Below, piece by piece: positions 49,136-56,535 of a stretch of 64,000 bases of DNA. Source of the DNA: Pseudomonas entomophila (GTDB lineage Bacteria > Pseudomonadota > Gammaproteobacteria > Pseudomonadales > Pseudomonadaceae). The stretch spans positions 62,001-126,000 of the forward strand of contig NZ_JARGCS010000033.1 of the NCBI RefSeq assembly GCF_029193575.1, read 5' to 3'. Below the pieces are notes generated by a model. The model was not told the origin of the DNA, searched no databases, and was given only the letters and a program-made list of their open reading frames with translations. The position numbers and the translations under genes are program-made. Position 1 is the stretch's first letter. Each line of letters begins with the position of its first letter.

Positions 49136-50880
49136 GCACGCTCCTTGCGGTTTTCGCCTTGAACCTGCTCCAGGTTTTCACCCGCCGCGGCCTGTTTCAA
49201 CGGCGTGCCGCAGCAGGCGTCGCACAGGAACTTACGCACCCAGCGCCAGAGCCTGACGAATCGCGAAGGGGCCGGTGGGCGTGCAGCCAGCCGGTTTCTC
49301 ACCCATTCGGCCAGGTCCTTGGTGCGTTCGTTGTCGTTGACCAGCGCTTCGATCTTTTCGATGACCAGTTCGGGCGCCGGGAGCTTGATCATCATGCCGG
49401 CGCGCTCACCGATCGAATTCAGCGAATTGCCGGTGAACCACACATCATCGTCAATGATCAGGAATCGATCGTGCACGGTTGGCATGCCTCCGGTCATGAC
49501 GCGAACCTTCATATGCTTCATCGCCTCCACGCTGATGTTCGCCAGCAGTGTTTCCCCGACTTCCTTTTCCGGCTCGGTTTCGTCGGGTTTGGCCAGCGCG
49601 GTGCTGCCACCGGTGAGGATCATGACCTGGGTGTGCAATCGGCCCGTGGCGGCGGCGAAGCTGAACAGCTCGACCGTCGTGAAGTACGGGTCGATGATCC
49701 AGACTCGATGTTGGGCTTTATGGATAAGGCTGCGCACGAAGGTCGTGGCGCCTTGCCTGTCCCGGTGCAGCCATTTCTGCCCCAGGCGTTCGGCTTCTGC
49801 GACACGTTGGCGGTCGAATTGGCCTTTGCGCAGCTTTGCGGGGATGCCATTTGGGCCGCCTGCGCCACGGAATGTGTTCTGCGAGACCCGTTCATGAATG
49901 GGGACGGTGTAGGCATGACTGTCCTTGCCAGGCACCTCGATGGCCTTCTGCGAGCCGATCACATCGACGGCGACGTTTGCCTGCCGCGTGTAGTGACAGG
50001 GGGGCTGCCAGAACAGGATTCCCCTTGTTGGGCAGCGAATGATCAGTTCGACCTTTTCGCTCGCTCCCGCATGGGCCAGCGCCAGGTACGGGCCTTGAGC
50101 TTCACCGGTGCAAAGGGCTGCGATGCCGGTGGGCCGATGCTCGATCAGGGTGACCTGCAGCCCCTGCGTGGAGCGATTGGCCCGGGTGGAGAAGCGAATC
50201 ATGGTCTTCTCTTCACCGCTTTCAGCCACATGCAGCCGGGTCTTCAGACTACGCAGGATCGGATCGGGCAACAGCAAGTGCACCGAGCCCAGCAGCTCGG
50301 GGTGGGTGTAGGCATCGATTCGGGTTTCAGCCTCGAACCAGTCCTTGGCGCCCGGGTCACTTTCGAAGAGCTTGGATAGGAGCGCCGCAGACTCAAGCGG
50401 CAACAGGTGATGGGCGCGCGAAGGCCCGTCGATATCGCCTGTTACGGCGAACTTCTCCAGCGTTACCAAGTGCGGCCAAGCGGGCTCTTGCAGTAGCGGA
50501 TCATGGTGCACCTGGTATGTTGCGTCCCCCTGCAACAGTCGCACGCGGCCGTCGATGCAGTCTTGATACCAGCCTAATGCGGCGTCGGCACTCATGAGAT
50601 AGCGCTGGTGGATCAGCCTAGGGCGGCTGCCGTTCATCTTTCTCGCTTGGAAGCTTGTTGGTTCTTCCTTTGCCGGTTCGCAGAGCTCGGCAGGGAGCAG
50701 TTGCGCCGCTGCGAAGACCAGGTGGCAGCGCTTCTCGTGGAACAGGCAGACCATCTGCACCACCGCATGCCGATAATCGCCGTCGATGATTGCGCTGTTG
50801 TAGGGGGAGGCAGGCATTTCGTCCTTGGGTCCTGGTGGCGGGCGAGGCGCGATTATGCGCAGCTTCGGCTCAGCGGTCAC
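49132..50880 (-). CDS. PLD-like nuclease/phosphatase-fold protein, VPA1262-like (tentative)
   Basis: A 582-residue protein whose second half resembles phospholipase-D-fold enzymes: ATTFVRSLIHKAQHRVWIID and DPYF, then the single HKD-like motif TVHDRFLIIDD (His about residue 470) with TGNSLNS after it. The HxK lysine is an Arg here. The N-terminal ~330 residues (YRHAVVQMVCLFHEKRCHLV, RLIHQRYLMSADAALGWYQD) match no family I can name with certainty; a VPA1262-type N-terminus is possible from memory. One HKD per chain suggests a dimeric active site. GGAAGG lies before the GTG at 50880; an ATG at 50817 also has a good ribosome site. The following gene overlaps its stop. Lower GC than the surroundings suggests recent transfer. 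Confidence 0.75.
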   Translation of the reverse strand: MTAEPKLRIIAPRPPPGPKDEMPASPYNSAIIDGDYRHAVVQMVCLFHEKRCHLVFAAAQLLPAELCEPAKEEPTSFQARKMNGSRPRLIHQRYLMSADAALGWYQDCIDGRVRLLQGDATYQVHHDPLLQEPAWPHLVTLEKFAVTGDIDGPSRAHHLLPLESAALLSKLFESDPGAKDWFEAETRIDAYTHPELLGSVHLLLPDPILRSLKTRLHVAESGEEKTMIRFSTRANRSTQGLQVTLIEHRPTGIAALCTGEAQGPYLALAHAGASEKVELIIRCPTRGILFWQPPCHYTRQANVAVDVIGSQKAIEVPGKDSHAYTVPIHERVSQNTFRGAGGPNGIPAKLRKGQFDRQRVAEAERLGQKWLHRDRQGATTFVRSLIHKAQHRVWIIDPYFTTVELFSFAAATGRLHTQVMILTGGSTALAKPDETEPEKEVGETLLANISVEAMKHMKVRVMTGGMPTVHDRFLIIDDDVWFTGNSLNSIGERAGMMIKLPAPELVIEKIEALVNDNERTKDLAEWVRNRLAARPPAPSRFVRLWRWVRKFLCDACCGTPLKQAAAGENLEQVQGENRKERA

Positions 50881-50922
50881 TAGCGCCTTCCGCCCTCGCC
50901 ACTGGCGGGCATCGGTCAGTCG

Positions 50923-53241
50923 CTACAGGTACGCGGGCGCCTCGGCGCCGACGAAGGGCGGGTACTGGTGCAACTGCTCGGCCGACAAAGGCCGGCTGAA
51001 GTGGTAGCCCTGGGCGATGTCGCAACCGGCGAGCTTCAAACACACCACCTGCTCGCGGGTTTCCACGCCCTCGGCGACCACCGCCAGCCCCAGGCGCTTG
51101 GCCAGGATGATGGTCGAGGACACGATCGGGCTGTCGTCGTGGCTGTTGCACAGCGTGGCGATCAGCGTGCGGTCGATCTTGAGCTTGGACAGCGGCAACG
51201 ATTGCAGGTGGGCGAAGCCCGCGTAACCGCGGCCGAAGTCGTCCAGGCTGATGCCGATGCCCGCCGCGCGCAGGCGGTGCAGGTGGTCGACGGCCGTGCC
51301 CTCGGGGTCGAGCACGGTGGTCTCGGTGATCTCCAGTTCCAGCCGCTGCGGGGCGATGCCGTGTTGGTACAAGGCATCGAGCAGGCGTTCGCTGAAGTCC
51401 ACCTGGCGCAGTTGCAGCGCCGACACGTTCACCGCCAGGCACGCCTTGGGGGCAAGCGTCGACCACTGCACCAGCGCCTCGCAGGCCAGGCGCAGCACCT
51501 CCCAGCCCAGTTCGACGATGAACCCGCTGCGCTCGGCCACGCCGATGAAACGATCCGGGTAGAGCAGCCCGAACTGCGGGTGATGCCAGCGCACCAGCGC
51601 TTCGTAGCCCAGCACCTGCAAGGTGTCGAGGCGGATCTGCGGCTGGTAGTGGAGGACGAACTGGCGTTCGGCCAGGGCATTGCCGAAGGCTTGCTCGAGG
51701 GTGAAGGCCTGGATGTCGGAGAGGTTCAGCGACGGGTCGAAGAAGCGGTACTGGGCACGCCCGGCTTGCTTGGCCGAATACATTGCCGCATCGGCGCAGC
51801 GGATCAGCATGTCGGTGTCTTGGCCATCGCGCGGGGCGATGCTGACGCCGACACTGGGGCTGGTGTTGACCTCCTGGCCGTCGAGGGCATAGGTGGTCGA
51901 GAGCTTTTCCACCAGCGCGCGCACCCAGGCGTCGATCTGTTCCTCGCTGCGCGCGCCGGCCAGCACCACCACGAACTCGTCGCCGCCAAAGCGCGAGGCT
52001 TCATCGCCCGGCTCCAGCAGGCGCTGGATGCGCCCGGCCACGGCTTGCAGCAGCAAGTCGCCGATCTTGTGGCCAAGCGAGTCGTTGATCGACTTGAAAC
52101 GGTCCATGTCGATGAACAGGATCGCCGTCAGCCGACGCTTGGCGCGTTGCCGGGCGAGGACCTGGGTGGCCACTTCGACGAACTGACGCCGGTTGTGCAG
52201 GCCGCTCAGGTGGTCGGTGGCGGCGGCGTGGCTGCTGCGCCGGTGCTCGTCCTCCAGGCGCTCGATCAACTGGCCATTGACCTGCTGCGCGTGCTCCAGG
52301 GCACTGAACGCCTCCTGGCGCTTGCGCAGCAGGCCCAGGCAACCGGCCAGGCCGGCCAGGGTGAGCACGGTCATGCACAGGTTCAGCCCGAACTGCCGGG
52401 CGTAGGCCAGGTGGGTGGCGGCGAGGATGTCGTCCTGGCGTTGGCTGACCACCACGCTGAAACCGCGCTCGGCCATGTGCCGGTACAGGCTTTGGTAGGC
52501 GCCGTCGTAGGCGTACTGGGTGAACTGTCCCGATTCATCGGGGCTGTCAGGCAGTGCCGGCATCAAGGCGTCGCCGGCCGCCACCACACCGCTGCTGTCG
52601 ATGCGCAGGCGTTCCTGGCCGTCGTCCTGAAGCAAGCGCATCAGGCCGCTGCGGCCCAGGTCGATGTGCTGGAACAGCACCGCCAGGTAGCCGATATCCA
52701 GCTGCACCACGAGGATGTTCTCGACCTCGCGGCCGCGCGGGTCGGTCAGCGGCAGCAAAAAGGGCAGGCGCCAGGCGGGCCGGGTCGAAGGCGGGGCAGC
52801 GATACTGGGCAGGAAGGCGCTGAAACCATGGCGGGCGACGTGCTGTTGCAGTTGCTCGATCCAGTCCCGGGGCAGCTGTGGCGCTTCGTCGATATGGCTG
52901 GCGGAGCGCAGCCGACCCTGGCTGTCGTAGAGGCTCATGCGCTTGAATACCGGGTCTTCGACCAGCAGACGGGCCAGGTTGAGGTTGCCCTGGCGCAGGC
53001 TTTTCATGTCGTCCTGGGTCACCCGGCCTACGGCCTGGGCGCGGTCCACCAACTGACGCAGGCTTTCGCCGACGATGCTCGCCAGGTTCAGGTGCTCGGC
53101 GGCCTTGGCCGCCAGGGCGTCGTGGCGGGCGGCGGATTTCTGGGTGACGTGCAGCCCCCAGAGGAACGCCAGGGTCACGCTGCACAGCAGCAACAGCAGC
53201 AGGGGCAGCAGCCCTGCGGAGGACGGCGAGCGGCGGTTCAC
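50923..53241 (-). CDS. Membrane GGDEF-EAL c-di-GMP signalling protein
   Basis: A 772-residue protein: first membrane span (LLPLLLLLLCSVTLAFLWGL), a periplasmic sensor domain to about residue 285, a second span (LNLCMTVLTLAGLAGCLGLL), a short coiled linker, a GGDEF cyclase domain with an intact signature at 419-423, and an EAL phosphodiesterase with EAL at 547-549. EAL catalytic residues are all visible (NVSALQL, ELEITETTVL, LDDFGRGYAG, VVAEGVETRE). The inhibitory site before GGDEF reads EPGD and lacks the Arg. Either or both activities may be used; a response to a periplasmic signal is likely. Confidence 0.93.
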   Translation of the reverse strand: MNRRSPSSAGLLPLLLLLLCSVTLAFLWGLHVTQKSAARHDALAAKAAEHLNLASIVGESLRQLVDRAQAVGRVTQDDMKSLRQGNLNLARLLVEDPVFKRMSLYDSQGRLRSASHIDEAPQLPRDWIEQLQQHVARHGFSAFLPSIAAPPSTRPAWRLPFLLPLTDPRGREVENILVVQLDIGYLAVLFQHIDLGRSGLMRLLQDDGQERLRIDSSGVVAAGDALMPALPDSPDESGQFTQYAYDGAYQSLYRHMAERGFSVVVSQRQDDILAATHLAYARQFGLNLCMTVLTLAGLAGCLGLLRKRQEAFSALEHAQQVNGQLIERLEDEHRRSSHAAATDHLSGLHNRRQFVEVATQVLARQRAKRRLTAILFIDMDRFKSINDSLGHKIGDLLLQAVAGRIQRLLEPGDEASRFGGDEFVVVLAGARSEEQIDAWVRALVEKLSTTYALDGQEVNTSPSVGVSIAPRDGQDTDMLIRCADAAMYSAKQAGRAQYRFFDPSLNLSDIQAFTLEQAFGNALAERQFVLHYQPQIRLDTLQVLGYEALVRWHHPQFGLLYPDRFIGVAERSGFIVELGWEVLRLACEALVQWSTLAPKACLAVNVSALQLRQVDFSERLLDALYQHGIAPQRLELEITETTVLDPEGTAVDHLHRLRAAGIGISLDDFGRGYAGFAHLQSLPLSKLKIDRTLIATLCNSHDDSPIVSSTIILAKRLGLAVVAEGVETREQVVCLKLAGCDIAQGYHFSRPLSAEQLHQYPPFVGAEAPAYL

Positions 53242-53386
53242 AGGCGGCGGTTCCCGGCCGGGGTGGGAACTGGAAAATTAAGTCAGCAAGATGACAGGGG
53301 AATGACTAGTGGCGAGTCGCCTTCATTCGGGCGCATCGTTCCCCCGCGATTGCGTCAACCGCGCCACCAGCGTTCGCAGGCCAGCC

Positions 53387-53415
53387 GCCATCGCGGTGCA
53401 AGCCCGCTCCTGCAA
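53387..53415. repeat. Partial REP element
   Basis: ATCGCGGTGCAAGCCCGCTC is a single degenerate REP copy next to the end of the enoyl-CoA hydratase gene. Confidence 0.6.
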
Positions 53416-53418
53416 CGG

Positions 53419-54165
53419 TCAGTCTTTGCTCAGGGCGCGCAGCGCGGCCTTGGCTTCAGGGGTGTGCAGCCGCTCGATGAACAGCGTCGCCTCGCGCCGC
53501 ACGGTCTCGGCCAGCACCGCGCGCTGGCCGTCCTTGAGCAGCCGCTTGCTCACCCGCAGCGCCGCCTGGGGCATCGCCTGCAAACGCCGCCCCAGTGCCT
53601 GCGCCGCAGCCAGGCATTGTTCGCCATCCTCGTGCAGCTCGTTGGCCAGCCCCCAGGCCACCGCCTGTTCGCCCGTCAGCACGTCATTCGCCAGCAGCAA
53701 CCGCGCGGCACGGGCCTGCCCGAGCAACTGCGGCAACAACAGGCTGGAACCGAACTCCGGGCACAACCCCAACGGCGCGAAGGGCATGCGCAGCTTCGCC
53801 GAGCGGCTGACCAGCACCTGGTCGCAATGCAGCAGCAGGGTGCAGCCGATACCGATGGCCGGGCCACTGACGGCGGCGATCACCGGCTTATCGATCGCCA
53901 GCACCGTGCGCATCATGCGGAACACCGGGCTGTCCTGGTCGGCGGGTGGGTGCTCGAGGAAGTCCTTGAGGTCGTTGCCGGCGCTGAAGCACTGGGCATT
54001 GCCGGTCAGCAGGATGACCTCCACGGCAGGGTCGTCCTGGGCCGCCTGCAAGTGCTCGCCGAGCAGGCGATACATCGCCGTGTTCAGGGCGTTGAGCTTG
54101 TCGGGGCGGTTGAAGGCCAGGGTCAGCAGGCCCTGGTCGAGGTCGCGGGTGATCAGGTCGGTCAT
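53419..54165 (-). CDS. Enoyl-CoA hydratase/isomerase-family protein
   Basis: A 248-residue crotonase-fold protein. The oxyanion-hole loop is FSAGNDLKDFLEH and the second loop is VIAAVSGPAIGIGCTLLLHC. The acidic residues of classic hydratases lie near PLGLCPEFGSSLLLPQLLGQ (Glu retained). It would hydrate or isomerise an unsaturated acyl-CoA. It is divergent from the TetR gene and is the likely target of that regulator. Its function in the pathway is unknown. Confidence 0.85.
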   Translation of the reverse strand: MTDLITRDLDQGLLTLAFNRPDKLNALNTAMYRLLGEHLQAAQDDPAVEVILLTGNAQCFSAGNDLKDFLEHPPADQDSPVFRMMRTVLAIDKPVIAAVSGPAIGIGCTLLLHCDQVLVSRSAKLRMPFAPLGLCPEFGSSLLLPQLLGQARAARLLLANDVLTGEQAVAWGLANELHEDGEQCLAAAQALGRRLQAMPQAALRVSKRLLKDGQRAVLAETVRREATLFIERLHTPEAKAALRALSKD

Positions 54166-54261
54166 GGCGGTGTTCTTGTTATGGGCCGGAGGGCAGGGTT
54201 TATCATGGCGTTCGCCTTGTTGTACAGTCGTTCAGCCCAGTCCATTCAGCAGAGAACCGTC

Positions 54262-54906
54262 ATGAGTCAGGAAGCCCGCTACAGCCGCATGGTGCCGGAA
54301 GAACGCAAGGCCATCCTGGTCCAGGCGACGCTTGCCTGCCTGAAGCGCGATGGCTTCCAGGGTGCGTCGATTCGCAAGATCTCCGCCGAGGCGGGCGTGT
54401 CGGTGGGGCTGATCAGCCACCACTATTCGGGCAAGGACGAACTGGTGGCCGAGGCCTACATGGCGGTGACCGGGCGGGTCATGGGGCTGCTGCGCGAGGC
54501 CATGGCCCAGGCCGCGCCGAGCGCTCGCGAGCGGCTGTCGGCGTTCTTCCGTGGCTCGTTCTGCGCCGAACTGCTCGACCCGCAACTGCTCGATGCGTGG
54601 CTGGCGTTCTGGGGCGCGGTGAAGACCGCCGAGGCGATCAACAAGGCCCACGATCACTCCTATGGCGAGTACCGCAACGAGCTGGCCGGGTTGCTGGCAG
54701 GGCTGGCCGCGGAGGAGGGCTGGCAGGCGTTCGACGCGGACCTCGCGGCCATCAGCCTGAGTGCGCTGCTGGATGGCCTGTGGTTGGAGTCGGGCCTCAA
54801 CCCCAGCACCTTCACCCCGGAGCAGGGCGTGCAGATCTGCGAGGCCTGGGTCGACGGCCTGCAGGCCGGTGGGCGGAAGCGTTTCACCTTGCCTGGGGCG
54901 TGTTGA
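54262..54906 (+). CDS. TetR-family transcriptional regulator (BetI-like)
   Basis: A 214-residue repressor-type protein. The DNA-binding helix-turn-helix is ASIRKISAEAGVSVGLISHH followed by YSGKDELVAEAYMAVTGR, close to BetI-type regulators. The C-terminal ligand domain contains LLDAWLAFWGAVKTAEAINK. The 96-bp spacer to the divergent enoyl-CoA hydratase gene probably holds its operator. A much longer frame covering this gene and the opposite-strand genes upstream is only a shadow. Confidence 0.87.
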   Translation: MSQEARYSRMVPEERKAILVQATLACLKRDGFQGASIRKISAEAGVSVGLISHHYSGKDELVAEAYMAVTGRVMGLLREAMAQAAPSARERLSAFFRGSFCAELLDPQLLDAWLAFWGAVKTAEAINKAHDHSYGEYRNELAGLLAGLAAEEGWQAFDADLAAISLSALLDGLWLESGLNPSTFTPEQGVQICEAWVDGLQAGGRKRFTLPGAC

Positions 54907-54944
54907 TCGGTCGTTCAGTACGGGTTAGGCTGCTGAAGCTTCGG

Positions 54945-54998
54945 GGTGCAAGGCCGCTCCCATTTGCTGTATCCGCGCCGGCCTCATCGCGGGGCAAG
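54945..54998. repeat. Partial REP elements
   Basis: GCCGGCCTCATCGCGGGGCA with an AAGGCCGCTCCC fragment just before it; degenerate REP copies between the TetR gene and the two-component operon. Confidence 0.55.
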
Positions 54999-55041
54999 AC
55001 GAATGGTTTCCAGAACAAGAACCTAGAAGAGACCACACGCC

Positions 55042-55758
55042 ATGACACCTCGGGTACTGATCGTCGACGACGACCCGCTGATTCGTGACCTGTTGCAGGC
55101 CTACCTGGCCCAGGAAGGCTATGACGTGCGCTGCGCCGACACCGCCGAGGCGGCCGAGCGCTGCCTGGCCAGCCAACCGGTGGACCTGGTGATGCTCGAC
55201 ATCCGCCTGCCCGGCAAGGACGGCCTGACCCTGACCCGTGAGCTGCGTGTGCGCTCGGAGGTGGGCATCATCCTCATCACCGGGCGCAACGACGACATCG
55301 ACCGCATCGTCGGCCTGGAGTGCGGCGCCGACGACTACGTGATCAAGCCGCTCAACCCGCGCGAGCTGGTGTCGCGCGCCAAGAACCTGATTCGCCGCGT
55401 GCGCCACGCCCAGGCCGCACGCCCCGCCAGCCCTGGTTGCCCGGCCCTGAAGCAGTTCGCCGACTGGGCGCTGGATACCGACCGCCGCCGCCTGATAGAC
55501 CCCAAGGGTGGTGAAACCCTGCTGACCCATGGCGAGTTCCAGCTACTCAGCGTGTTCTTGCGCAACAGCGGCCACACCCTCAGCCGCGACCAACTGATGG
55601 ACCAGATCCGCAACCGCGAATGGGTGCCCACCGACCGCTCCATCGACGTGCTGGTCGGCCGCCTGCGGCGCAAGCTGCACGACGATCCGGCCGAGCCGCA
55701 ACTGATCATCACCATCCACGGCACTGGCTACCTGTTCACCGCCAGCGTGGCGGCCTGA
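55042..55758 (+). CDS. OmpR-family response regulator
   Basis: A 238-residue two-component regulator: receiver domain with LIVDDDPLIRDLLQAYLAQ (acidic pocket), the phosphorylated Asp in LVMLDIRLPGKDG (Asp54), and the conserved Lys in DDYVIKPLNPRELVSR; then a winged-helix domain with DQLMDQIRNREWVPTDRSID and LRRKLHDDPAEPQLIITIHG. It is the first gene of the operon with the periplasmic sensor and hybrid kinase. Its targets probably include the amino-acid permease downstream. Confidence 0.92.
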   Translation: MTPRVLIVDDDPLIRDLLQAYLAQEGYDVRCADTAEAAERCLASQPVDLVMLDIRLPGKDGLTLTRELRVRSEVGIILITGRNDDIDRIVGLECGADDYVIKPLNPRELVSRAKNLIRRVRHAQAARPASPGCPALKQFADWALDTDRRRLIDPKGGETLLTHGEFQLLSVFLRNSGHTLSRDQLMDQIRNREWVPTDRSIDVLVGRLRRKLHDDPAEPQLIITIHGTGYLFTASVAA

Positions 55759-55761
55759 GCC

Positions 55762-56535
55762 ATGCGCGCGCTGGCGGGCCTGGCGCTGCTGCTGTCGAGC
55801 CTGCCGGCGCTGGCCGTCGAACCGGTGCGCTATTGCGACTACCCGGTGTACCCGCCGGTGTCGTGGAGCGACGGCAAGCAAGTGCGCGGCCTGGCGCCGA
55901 CCGTGGTGCGCGAGCTGTTCGCCCGGCTGGGGCTACCGGTGGAGATCGTCGTGCTGGGCAACTGGAAGCGCTGCCTGCTCGATGCCGCCGAAGGCCAGGT
56001 CGACGTGGTGCTGGCCTACAGCAGCGACCAGCGCGACCAAGGCATGCGCTTTTCCCGGGTGCCGGTGCTGCGTGAGGAGGTCGCGGTGTTCTACAGCCGC
56101 CAGCGGCCAGTGCGCTTCGAGCGCCTGGAAGACCTGGCCAACTACCGCGGCGGGTTGCTGTTCGGGGAAAGCTATGGGCCTGCGTTCGACCACTTCGTCG
56201 CTCGTCACCAGAACATCGAGTGGGTGTCGTCCAGCCAGCAGAACTTCGGCAAGCTGGTGCGCGGGCGCATCGACTTCGTGGTGCAGGAGCGGCGCACGGG
56301 CGAGCTGTTGGTCGAACACCTGCCCGGCGCTGCCGATATTCAGGCGCTGCCCCGGGCGCTGAGCGTCGACTACCTGCGGGTGGCGGTGTCGCGCCACAGC
56401 CCGCTGAGCCAGCGCATGGACGAGATCGACGCGCAGTTGCAGCGTATGACCGACAGCGGCGAGATCGCCCGTTGGTTGCACGAAAGCGAGGTCACCTACC
56501 GTGACATGGTCAACCTGCCAGCGCAGGCGCCATGA
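55762..56535 (+). CDS. Periplasmic solute-binding-type sensor protein of the two-component operon
   Basis: A 257-residue protein with a signal peptide (LAGLALLLSSLPALAV) and the two-lobe fold of family 3 solute-binding proteins: VRYCDYPVYPPVSWSDGKQV, GLAPTVVRELFARLGLPVEI, VDVVLAYSSDQRDQGMRFSR. It starts 3 bases after the regulator gene and overlaps the kinase gene by 4 bp, with no transporter genes adjacent. It therefore probably hands a ligand signal to the kinase's periplasmic region and does not serve an ABC importer. The ligand may be an amino acid or polyamine. Confidence 0.83.
   Translation: MRALAGLALLLSSLPALAVEPVRYCDYPVYPPVSWSDGKQVRGLAPTVVRELFARLGLPVEIVVLGNWKRCLLDAAEGQVDVVLAYSSDQRDQGMRFSRVPVLREEVAVFYSRQRPVRFERLEDLANYRGGLLFGESYGPAFDHFVARHQNIEWVSSSQQNFGKLVRGRIDFVVQERRTGELLVEHLPGAADIQALPRALSVDYLRVAVSRHSPLSQRMDEIDAQLQRMTDSGEIARWLHESEVTYRDMVNLPAQAP

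Noticed and set aside
47174..50880. Prophage or transposon around the two-gene cassette
   Set aside because: No integrase, transposase, terminal inverted repeats or flanking direct repeats could be seen; transfer is only suggested by composition.
50968..54906. A 1312-codon open frame on the plus strand
   Set aside because: It lies opposite the GGDEF-EAL and enoyl-CoA hydratase genes and only its last 214 codons, from the ATG at 54262, form a real gene (TetR family). The rest has shadow composition typical of GC-rich DNA.
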